Program-made: the position numbers and the translations under genes | Source: DASPTB01 sp035623615 | GTDB taxonomy: Bacteria; Actinomycetota; UBA4738 | NCBI GenBank assembly: GCA_035623615.1 | Contig: DASPTB010000232.1 | Coordinates: forward strand, 1-5,253 | Direction: 5' to 3' | DNA length: 5,253 nt | Shown: positions 1-5,253 of the stretch, piece by piece | Position numbering within the stretch: position 1 is the first letter of the stretch | Layout: each line of letters starts with the position of its first letter | The notes under the pieces: generated by a model | Databases searched by the model: none | Seen by the model: only the letters and a program-made list of their open reading frames with translations | What the model was told of the DNA's origin: nothing

Positions 1-2
1 TC

Positions 3-212
3 CCGGCCGTCATCGCCAACGAGTTCCGCGAAGCCGCCACGGGCGACCACCGGTCGGCGCTGCTGGCGCTCGCCGCGATTCTGGTCGTCATCGCGTTGAT
101 CATGGCGGCGCTCTCCCGGCTGCTGGTCGGCCGCACCGAGCAGGTGGTCACGGCCGGGCTCGCCGTGCCCGAGGAGGACGTCCTGCGCGCCGCGATGGGA
201 GAAGAGGAATGA
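3..212 (+). CDS. pstC: Phosphate ABC transporter permease PstC, C-terminal fragment
   Basis: This is the 3' end of a gene that begins left of the window; the last 69 residues are visible and end in TGA at 210-212. PstC is one of the two membrane permeases of the PstSCAB high-affinity phosphate importer and pairs with PstA in the cytoplasmic membrane. The fragment opens with VIANEF, typical of the region just before the last PstC helix. One hydrophobic segment follows (LLALAAILVVIALIMAALSRLL), then the charged VGRTEQ. The assignment rests on this end pattern and on the pstA and pstB genes immediately downstream. The tail after the last helix is about 27 residues and ends in GEEE, which seems longer than in many PstC proteins that stop soon after the helix. 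The TGA overlaps the pstA ATG by 4 nt, implying translational coupling. Confidence 0.88.
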   Translation, partial: PAVIANEFREAATGDHRSALLALAAILVVIALIMAALSRLLVGRTEQVVTAGLAVPEEDVLRAAMGEEE

Positions 213-1099
213 GCGGCGTGGCCGCCCCCGCTCCCGCGTTCACGCGGCTCGGGACCGGAGTGAGCGCCGCCCGCAAGATGAAGGATCGTGCGTTCACGGT
301 GGGACTCTGGGTCTGCGGCGGGCTCGCCATGCTTCCCCTGCTCTTCATCGCGACGTACGTCATCGAGCGCGGCCTCAAGGCCCTCAGCATCAACTTCTTC
401 CTGAAGACGCCGGGCATCCCCGGACAGCCGGGAGGCGGCATCGCGGAAGCGTTCGTGGGCACCGCGATCATCGTCGGCATCATGGCCGTGATCGCCGTTC
501 CGCTCGGCCTCCTCACCGCCGTCTACCTGTCCGAGTACGGGCGCGGATGGTTCGCGTCGACGGTCCGGTTCGTGGCCGAGATCCTGCTCTCGACGCCCTC
601 GATCGTCGCGGGGGCATTCATCTGGGCGGTGGTGGTGGTCCGGCTGGGGGCATTCTCGGGTTTCGCCGCGGCGCTCGCGCTCTGCGTGCTCGTGTGGCCG
701 ATCATCACCCGCGCCACCGAGGAAGTCCTGCGGCTTGTTCCCCAGGAGCTGCGCGAGGGAGCACTGGCCCTCGGCGTCCCGCGCTGGAAGGTCATCCTGC
801 GGGTCGTGATCCCGACCGCCGGGGCGGGCATCTTCACCGCCATCATGCTGGCGATGGCCCGCGGCCTCGGCGAGACGGCGCCCGTGCTCTTGACCGCTCT
901 GGGAAACTCCTTCATGACGACGAACGCCTTTGGACCCATGGACTCACTGTCGCTCCGTGTCTACGTGGACGCGCAGAGTTCGTACGCGCTCGACAACGTG
1001 ACGGCATGGGCGGGCGCGTTCTGCCTGCTGATCATCGTGCTCGGCCTGTCGATCGGCGCCCGCGTCATCGCCGCCCGTCAGCTGAGAAGGACGAGGTGA
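209..1099 (+). CDS. pstA: Phosphate ABC transporter permease PstA
   Basis: PstA is the second transmembrane subunit of the phosphate importer. The 296-residue protein has about six predicted membrane segments, near residues 30-52, 82-107, 121-145, 149-168, 203-222 and 268-289. The inner-membrane permease EAA loop, which contacts the ATPase, is at about 183-202 (EGALALGVPRWKVILRVVIP), followed by the family-typical ARGLGETAPVLLTA at 217-230. The motif LSTPSIVAG at 127-135 and the stretch AVYLSEYG at 104-111 are also typical of PstA. Length is normal for the family. The ATG start at 209 overlaps the pstC stop and has a GGGAG Shine-Dalgarno-like sequence at 197-201, 7 nt upstream. The first 28 or so residues form a soluble cytoplasmic leader. 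The stop overlaps the likely GTG start of pstB. PstA is preferred over PstC because of the gene order and end motifs. Confidence 0.95.
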   Translation: MSGVAAPAPAFTRLGTGVSAARKMKDRAFTVGLWVCGGLAMLPLLFIATYVIERGLKALSINFFLKTPGIPGQPGGGIAEAFVGTAIIVGIMAVIAVPLGLLTAVYLSEYGRGWFASTVRFVAEILLSTPSIVAGAFIWAVVVVRLGAFSGFAAALALCVLVWPIITRATEEVLRLVPQELREGALALGVPRWKVILRVVIPTAGAGIFTAIMLAMARGLGETAPVLLTALGNSFMTTNAFGPMDSLSLRVYVDAQSSYALDNVTAWAGAFCLLIIVLGLSIGARVIAARQLRRTR

Positions 1100-1851
1100 A
1101 CGCGGTGGAGGTCTCCGGTCTGAACGCGTGGTTCGGCGATCACCACGTGCTCAAGGACGTCCACATGGAAGCTCAGTCCGAGACCGTCACGGCGATGATC
1201 GGTCCGTCGGGCTGCGGCAAGTCCACCCTGATCCGCTGTCTGAACCGCATGCACGAGGAGGTTCGCGGTGCCCGCGTCACGGGCAAGGTTCTGTTCAACG
1301 GGACCGACGTCTACGCGCCCGACACCGACCCGGTCGAGGTCCGCCGCCGCATCGGCATGGTGTTCCAGCGGCCCAACCCGTTCCCGACGATGAGCGTGAT
1401 GGAGAACGCGGTGGCCGGGCTGAAGCTCGGCTCGCGGCTGTCGAAGTCGGAGCTCCGCCAGCGCGGAGAGCGCGCCCTTCGCCGCGCCGGGCTCTGGGAG
1501 GAGGTCAAGGACCGGCTCGACCAGCCGGGAGGGCGGCTCTCGGGCGGCCAGCAGCAGCGCCTGTGCGTGGCGCGCGCGCTGGCGGTCGAGCCGGAGGTGC
1601 TCCTCATGGACGAGCCGGCGTCCGCGCTCGACCCGTCCTCGACGCTGCGCATCGAGGAGCTGGTCGAGGAGCTGAAGGACAGCGTGACCGTGATCATCGT
1701 GACGCACAACATGCAACAGGCGGCCCGGATCGCCGACTGGACGATGTTCATGTTGAACGGGGAGGTCGTCGAGGCGGATTCGACCGAGAAGATCTTCACC
1801 ACGCCCGCGGATCAGCGGACGGAGGACTACGTGACGGGGCGGTTCGGATGA
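1096..1851 (+). CDS. pstB: Phosphate ABC transporter ATP-binding protein PstB
   Basis: PstB is the cytoplasmic ATPase that drives phosphate import through PstC/PstA. With the GTG start at 1096 the protein is 251 residues, the usual PstB length. All nucleotide-binding motifs are intact: Walker A GPSGCGKST at 36-44, Q-loop FQRPNPFP at 90-97 (a PstB hallmark), signature LSGGQQQR at 148-155, Walker B VLLMDEP at 168-174, D-loop SALD at 176-179 and the H-loop histidine at 204 in VTHNMQQAARIAD. The reading frame is open far upstream inside pstA, but only the part from about 1096 is PstB-like. GTG at 1096 makes a GTGA overlap with the pstA stop and follows AGAAGGA at 1085-1091, only 4 nt away. A second GTG at 1105 would give 248 residues, with GAGG at 1093-1096 better spaced. 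The exact start is therefore uncertain by three codons. The TGA overlaps the phoU ATG by 4 nt. Confidence 0.96.
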   Translation: MNAVEVSGLNAWFGDHHVLKDVHMEAQSETVTAMIGPSGCGKSTLIRCLNRMHEEVRGARVTGKVLFNGTDVYAPDTDPVEVRRRIGMVFQRPNPFPTMSVMENAVAGLKLGSRLSKSELRQRGERALRRAGLWEEVKDRLDQPGGRLSGGQQQRLCVARALAVEPEVLLMDEPASALDPSSTLRIEELVEELKDSVTVIIVTHNMQQAARIADWTMFMLNGEVVEADSTEKIFTTPADQRTEDYVTGRFG

Positions 1852-2531
1852 GGCCGGAGACGAGAAGCAAGTTCCACGCGGAGCTCGACAACCTCGAGGC
1901 CGAGGTCGTCCAGCTCGGGGCACAGGGAGAGGTGGCCGTCCGCCAGTCGGTCGACGCGCTGGTGCGGCGCGACCGCGAGCTCGCCGGCCAGGTCATCGAC
2001 GGCGACGACGCGCTGGACGAGCGATACCTCGACATCGAGCGGCGGATCCTCGACCTGTTCGCCCTGCAGACGCCGGTGGCGTCCGACCTCCGCCTCGTCT
2101 CGGCGATCATGCACATCAACCTCCACCTCGAGCGCGTCGGTGACCAAGCGGTCAACGTGGCGAAGATTGCCCTCGCGACGTTCGACCTCCCCACGAGCTC
2201 GGTCATCCTGTCCCACATTGCCGAGATGGGGGACGTCGTGTGCCGGATGCTCCACACGGCGATCGAGGCGTTCGAGCGGCGCGACCTCGAGCTCTGCCTG
2301 AAGCTGCCGGCGATGGACGATCCGGTCGACCGCCTCAACCGGGGGATGTACACAGAGGTCGTCAAGCTCGCGAGCGACGAGCGCAAGCTCGAGTGGGGGA
2401 TCCGCATGAACGTCGTCGCCCGGGCGCTCGAGCGGGTCGGCGACAACGCGGTCGACATCGGCGAGCAGGTCGGGTTCCTTCTGACGGGAGAGTTCCGTGA
2501 GTTCACAGACGCTTCCCACGACACAGCCTGA
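1848..2531 (+). CDS. phoU: Phosphate transport system regulator PhoU
   Basis: PhoU is a cytoplasmic all-helical protein that couples the Pst transporter to the Pho two-component system, keeping the kinase off when phosphate is plentiful and limiting excess uptake. The protein has 227 residues, near the usual family length, and shows the two tandem PhoU repeats. Each carries the conserved metal-binding E-x-x-x-D motif: ERVGDQAVNVAK with E95 and D99, and ERVGDNAVDIGE with E195 and D199. The segment SDLRLVSAIMHINLHLERVGD at 79-99 is characteristic of the first repeat. The ATG at 1848 overlaps the pstB stop (ATGA), with a G-rich stretch GGGG at 1836-1839 as a weak Shine-Dalgarno sequence 8 nt upstream, so translation is probably coupled to pstB. 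Its last 35 nt are also the first codons of the response regulator gene, in another frame. Confidence 0.96.
   Translation: MRPETRSKFHAELDNLEAEVVQLGAQGEVAVRQSVDALVRRDRELAGQVIDGDDALDERYLDIERRILDLFALQTPVASDLRLVSAIMHINLHLERVGDQAVNVAKIALATFDLPTSSVILSHIAEMGDVVCRMLHTAIEAFERRDLELCLKLPAMDDPVDRLNRGMYTEVVKLASDERKLEWGIRMNVVARALERVGDNAVDIGEQVGFLLTGEFREFTDASHDTA
2486..2490 (+). promoter_or_regulatory. Ribosome binding site for the response regulator, inside phoU
   Basis: GGGAG lies 6 nt before the GTG at 2497. This decides the start of the regulator gene: no other in-frame ATG, GTG or TTG occurs between 2497 and the conserved receiver core that begins at about residue 17. The site is embedded in the phoU coding sequence. 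Confidence 0.65.
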
Positions 2532-3231
2532 CCCGGTTCCCGCCGTCCTGGTCGTCGAGGACGAGCCGGCGCTGGCCGACAGCATCCAATACTCGCTGGA
2601 GCGCGAGGGGTTTCGCGTCGTCGTCGCGCCCGACGGCGAGGCGGCGATCTCGCGGTTCCGGGAAGGCATCCCGTCGCTCGTCCTGCTGGATCTGATGTTG
2701 CCCCGCCTGTCGGGCCTCGATGTGTGCCGCATCATCCGCCAGGAGTCGACGGTCCCGATCGTGATCGTCACGGCGAAAGACGGCGAGGCCGACAAGGTGG
2801 CGGGCCTCGAGCTCGGCGCCGACGACTACGTGACCAAGCCGTTCTCCATGCGCGAGCTGGTGTCGCGGGTCCGGGCGCAGCTGCGGCGGGCGGGAATGGC
2901 CGGCGACGCCACGCCCGTCGAGGTCTTGCGGGGCGGGCCCGTCGAGCTCGACCTGGCCCGGCACGAGACGCGCGTGCGGGGCGACGCGGTCAAGTTGACC
3001 CCCAAGGAGTTCGAGCTCCTCGAGGTGTTCCTCGAGCGGCGGGGCCGCCTGCTCACCCGCGAGTTCCTGATCACCGAGGTCTGGGGCCCCAACTACTTCG
3101 GCGACACGAAGACCCTCGACGTTCACGTGAAGCGGCTCCGCCAGAAGATCGAGGACGACCCGCACCAGCCCCGCCACCTCGTGACCGTTCGGGGGCTCGG
3201 CTACAGGTTCCTGGACGCGCCGGAGACGTAA
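2497..3231 (+). CDS. OmpR/PhoB-family phosphate response regulator (RegX3/PhoB-like)
   Basis: This is a DNA-binding two-component response regulator, probably the activator or repressor of Pho genes under phosphate limitation. The 244-residue protein has a receiver domain at about 16-132. Its acidic pocket is E21/D22, the phospho-acceptor is D65 in LVLLDLMLP, the switch threonine is T92 in VTAKD, and K114 is in DDYVTKPF. A winged-helix DNA-binding domain follows at about 147-240, with KLTPKEFELLE at 166-176, the recognition helix near 204-219 (TKTLDVHVKRLRQKIE) and the final VRGLGYRF hairpin. All catalytic residues are present. The VTAKD...DKVAGLELGADDYVTKP stretch resembles actinobacterial RegX3 and also PhoB/PhoP proteins, so no firm symbol is given. 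The GTG start gives a leader of about 15 polar residues encoded over the end of phoU. The phosphate role is inferred from the operon; the family assignment is secure. No partner histidine kinase is adjacent on the right, where ppk1 follows. Confidence 0.93.
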   Translation: MSSQTLPTTQPDPVPAVLVVEDEPALADSIQYSLEREGFRVVVAPDGEAAISRFREGIPSLVLLDLMLPRLSGLDVCRIIRQESTVPIVIVTAKDGEADKVAGLELGADDYVTKPFSMRELVSRVRAQLRRAGMAGDATPVEVLRGGPVELDLARHETRVRGDAVKLTPKEFELLEVFLERRGRLLTREFLITEVWGPNYFGDTKTLDVHVKRLRQKIEDDPHQPRHLVTVRGLGYRFLDAPET

Positions 3232-3272
3232 GGCCGGAGGACGCGGGGGAGCTTCCGTGAACCCGTGCGCGG

Positions 3273-3278
3273 TACGAT
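3273..3278 (+). promoter_or_regulatory. Possible -10 element for ppk1
   Basis: TACGAT fits the TAnnnT -10 pattern of housekeeping sigma factors and lies 51 nt before the ppk1 ATG, inside the intergenic gap. No good -35 hexamer sits 16-18 nt upstream (the sequence there is AGCTTC or close to it), so this is a weak call resting on one hexamer and its position. Confidence 0.3.
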
Positions 3279-3311
3279 GCAGGTCAGCCGGGCGGTGGGC
3301 CGGCCGATAAC

Positions 3312-3315
3312 GGGA
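3312..3315 (+). promoter_or_regulatory. Ribosome binding site for ppk1
   Basis: GGGA lies 8 nt before the ATG at 3324, which is suitable spacing. It supports this ATG even though conserved PPK1 sequence begins only about 50 codons later. Confidence 0.5.
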
Positions 3316-3323
3316 ACACACAC

Positions 3324-5253
3324 ATGTCGAGCACCAGTCCAGACCTCGTTTCGTCGACCGATCCGGAAGAACCGGGCGGCACGGTCGCGGCCGCCACGGG
3401 GGCGACGGGAGCGGGCGCGCTCGCGGCGCCGGTCCGGGTCGCCGCCGATGCTCCACCCGCCGGCGTTGCCTCCCCTGAACCCACCTTCTTCAACCGCGAG
3501 GTGTCCTGGTTGGACTTCAACAGCCGCGTGCTGGCCCTCGCGGAGAACCAGGGCATCCCTCTGCTCGAGCGCCTGAAGTTCCTCGCGATCTTCGACAACA
3601 ACCTCGACGAGTTCTTCCAGGTGCGGGTCGCCGGATTGAAGGAACAGCTGGTCTCCGGTGTGCACGTCCAGTCGCCGGACGGCCTGACGCCGAGCGAGCA
3701 GATCGAGCAGATCCGCGAGCGCGTGCTGGCGCAGGACGAGCGCGTGACCCGCGTGTTCGTCGGCGACCTGCTCCCGCGGCTGCGGAGCGAGGGGATCCTC
3801 GTCCTCGCGTGGGACGAGCTGTCGCCGACCGACCGCGAGCACCTGAGCGAGGTGTTCGCGCGCGACGTCTTCCCCGTGCTCACGCCGCTGTCGGTCGACA
3901 CCGCACACCCGTTCCCCTACATCTCGAACCTCTCGCTGAACCTCGCCGTCGTCGTCCGCGATCCGACGACGAGGCACACGCGCTTCGCGCGACTCAAGGT
4001 GCCGGCGATCCTGCCCAGGTACCTCCGTCTGGGCGACCGCCTCGCGTTCGTGCCGCTCGACCAGGTAATCGCCGCGCACCTCGACGAGCTCTTCCCCGGG
4101 ATGGAGATCGTGTCGGCGCACACGTTCCGCATCACGAGGAACGCCGACCTCGAGCTGGAGGAGGACGAGGCGGATGACCTGCTCGTCGCCGTCGAGGAGA
4201 ATCTCCGGCAGCGCCGCCTCTCGCCGATGGTGGTCCGTCTCGAGGTTGACCAGTCGATCGGCGAGCGCTCGTTGTCGCTGCTCATGCGCGAGCTCGGGCT
4301 GCAGCCCAACGATGTGTACGAGGTCAAGCGCCAGCTCGGGCTGGTGGGCCTGTGGGAGTTGCACGACATCGACCGTCCCGACCTGAAGGAGCCGCCGTGG
4401 ACCCCGACGACGCAGGCGCGCCTTGCGCCGGTCGACGGGGTGCCGCGAGATCTCTTCGCCGAGATCCGCGCCGGCGACATCCTCGTCCACCATCCCTACG
4501 ACTCGTTCCACACCTCGGTCGCGGCGTTCGTCGACCGCGCCGCCCGCGACCCGCACGTCCTCGCCATCAAGCAGACGCTGTATCGCACGTCCGGCCGCGA
4601 GAGCCCCATCGTGCGGTCGCTCATCCGCGCGGCGAACAGCGGGAAGCAGGTCGCGGCGCTCGTCGAGCTCAAGGCGCGGTTCGACGAAGAGGCGAACATC
4701 AACTGGGCACGGGTTCTCGAAGAGGCGGGGGTCCACGTCGTCTACGGCCTCGTCGGACTGAAGACGCACTCCAAGGTCACGCTCGTCGTCCGCAGGGAGG
4801 GCGACCAGCTGCGGCGCTACGTCCACGTCGGCACGGGGAACTACAACCCGGCGACCGCGACGATCTACGAGGACGTGGGGCTGCTCTCCGCGGACCCCGA
4901 CCTCGGGACCGACGTCACCGACCTGTTCAACTTCCTCACGGGCTACAGCCGCCAGGTGGACTACCGCAAGCTGCTCGTCGCGCCGCTGACGCTTCGCCGA
5001 CGGCTGACGGAGATGATCCAGGCGCAGGCACGTCCCGGGGGCCGGATCATCCTCAAGATGAACAGCCTCGTCGACGTGAAGATGATCCGGACCCTGTACG
5101 ACGCGTCGCGGGCCGGCGCCGAGATCGACCTGATCGTGCGCGGCGTGTGCTGCCTGAAGCCGGGCCTGGAAGGACTGTCGGAGCGCATCAGGGTTCGCTC
5201 GCTGGTCGGGCGGTTCCTGGAGCACTCGCGCATCTTCCGGTTCGGCGCGGACG
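3324..5253 (+). CDS. ppk1: Polyphosphate kinase 1 (PPK1), 3' end missing
   Basis: PPK1 reversibly transfers the terminal phosphate of ATP onto polyphosphate, making a phosphate and energy store. The frame is open from ATG 3324 to the window edge, 643 codons plus one base. Given the usual family length of about 690-720 residues, only the last C-terminal stretch is probably missing. Residues 1-51 are a low-complexity Ala/Gly/Pro/Ser/Thr leader. The N domain begins at EPTFFNREVSWLDFN (52-66) and includes NNLDEFFQVRVAGLKEQ. The head domain follows, then the phospholipase-D-like catalytic domains. The active-site candidates are all visible: R421 in IKQTLYRT, R452 in LKARFDEEANI, the phospho-acceptor H482 in GLKTHSKV, YVHVGTGNYNP just after it, RGVCCLKPG, and the second conserved histidine H634 in GRFLEHSRI. 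Their spacing closely matches E. coli R375, R405, H435 and H592. The fit to PPK1 is very strong. A phosphate-regulated role is inferred from position. Confidence 0.96.
   Translation, partial: MSSTSPDLVSSTDPEEPGGTVAAATGATGAGALAAPVRVAADAPPAGVASPEPTFFNREVSWLDFNSRVLALAENQGIPLLERLKFLAIFDNNLDEFFQVRVAGLKEQLVSGVHVQSPDGLTPSEQIEQIRERVLAQDERVTRVFVGDLLPRLRSEGILVLAWDELSPTDREHLSEVFARDVFPVLTPLSVDTAHPFPYISNLSLNLAVVVRDPTTRHTRFARLKVPAILPRYLRLGDRLAFVPLDQVIAAHLDELFPGMEIVSAHTFRITRNADLELEEDEADDLLVAVEENLRQRRLSPMVVRLEVDQSIGERSLSLLMRELGLQPNDVYEVKRQLGLVGLWELHDIDRPDLKEPPWTPTTQARLAPVDGVPRDLFAEIRAGDILVHHPYDSFHTSVAAFVDRAARDPHVLAIKQTLYRTSGRESPIVRSLIRAANSGKQVAALVELKARFDEEANINWARVLEEAGVHVVYGLVGLKTHSKVTLVVRREGDQLRRYVHVGTGNYNPATATIYEDVGLLSADPDLGTDVTDLFNFLTGYSRQVDYRKLLVAPLTLRRRLTEMIQAQARPGGRIILKMNSLVDVKMIRTLYDASRAGAEIDLIVRGVCCLKPGLEGLSERIRVRSLVGRFLEHSRIFRFGAD

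Larger units (their letters stand above)
3232..3323 (+). other. Intergenic region between the response regulator and ppk1 (ppk1 leader)
   Basis: This 92-bp stretch is the only real gap in the window. It contains a TAnnnT -10-like hexamer, a single GTTCACG heptamer on the minus strand (3256-3262), a small GC stem (GCCGG at 3287-3291 with CCGGC at 3300-3304, 8-nt loop), the palindrome GGCCGGCC at 3298-3305, and a GGGA ribosome binding site. No T-rich tract follows any hairpin, so there is no convincing intrinsic terminator. ppk1 could be read through from the pst operon, driven by its own promoter, or both. Confidence 0.6.

Noticed and set aside
239..300. GTTCACG heptamers inside pstA resembling PHO-box halves
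   Set aside because: They are inside coding sequence, far from any promoter position, unpaired, and common by chance at this base composition.
547..1095. Upstream extension of the pstB frame through pstA
   Set aside because: The translated extension is Arg/Gly/Pro-rich with no similarity to any domain and overlaps the intact pstA; PstB homology begins at about 1096.
3233..3257. Possible terminator hairpin (CGGAGG with CTTCCG) after the response regulator
   Set aside because: The stem is short and needs a G-U pair, the loop is large, and no T-tract follows.
3287..3304. GC hairpin in the ppk1 leader as a possible riboswitch or attenuator
   Set aside because: A 5-bp stem with an 8-nt loop is expected by chance in sequence this GC-rich, and there is no alternative pairing or T-tract.
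1827..3456. Long minus-strand open frames opposite phoU and the response regulator (322 and 317 codons)
   Set aside because: They are antisense to well-supported genes, have low-complexity Arg/Asp/Val-rich translations and show no family motif.
3265..3576. A 103-codon + strand frame starting before ppk1
   Set aside because: It overlaps the ppk1 start in a different frame, has a low-complexity Arg/Pro/Ser-rich translation, and lacks a good ribosome binding site.
3201..5225. A 674-codon open frame on the minus strand opposite ppk1
   Set aside because: It is the antisense shadow of ppk1 in a GC-rich genome: composition is dominated by Arg, Val, Asp, Glu and Leu with no recognisable domain, while the + strand has every PPK1 catalytic motif.

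Overview
The window is a high-GC bacterial phosphate (Pho) locus with all genes on the + strand. It holds the end of the high-affinity phosphate transporter operon (pstC 3' end, pstA, pstB), the regulator phoU, an OmpR/PhoB-family response regulator, and most of a polyphosphate kinase gene (ppk1) that runs off the right edge. The strong G/C third-position bias and the RegX3-like receiver (motif VTAKD followed by LGADDYVTKPF) suggest an actinobacterium or a related high-GC lineage. The gene order alone does not fix the taxon.

Layout: 3-212 is the C-terminus of PstC. 209-1099 is PstA, 1096-1851 is PstB and 1848-2531 is PhoU. 2497-3231 is the response regulator. 3232-3323 is the only intergenic gap (92 bp). 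3324-5253 is PPK1, cut by the window end shortly after its second conserved histidine. The first three junctions are 4-nt stop/start overlaps (ATGA, GTGA, ATGA) and phoU/regulator is a 35-nt overlap, so positions 3-3231 read as one translationally coupled operon. Its promoter, pstS and the start of pstC must lie to the left.

How the genes fit together: PstC and PstA form the membrane channel, and PstB powers phosphate import by ATP hydrolysis. PhoU links transporter state to the phosphate-sensing two-component system, and the response regulator would switch Pho genes on when phosphate is scarce. PPK1 stores phosphate as polyphosphate. No sensor histidine kinase is encoded in the window, although one often sits beside such a regulator.

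I see no mobile element, CRISPR array, RNA gene or unknown system. The window is a well-formed, essentially ordinary Pho locus. The points worth a second look are modest: the missing kinase, the phoU/regulator overlap, the regulator-ppk1 junction, and the low-complexity N-terminus of PPK1.
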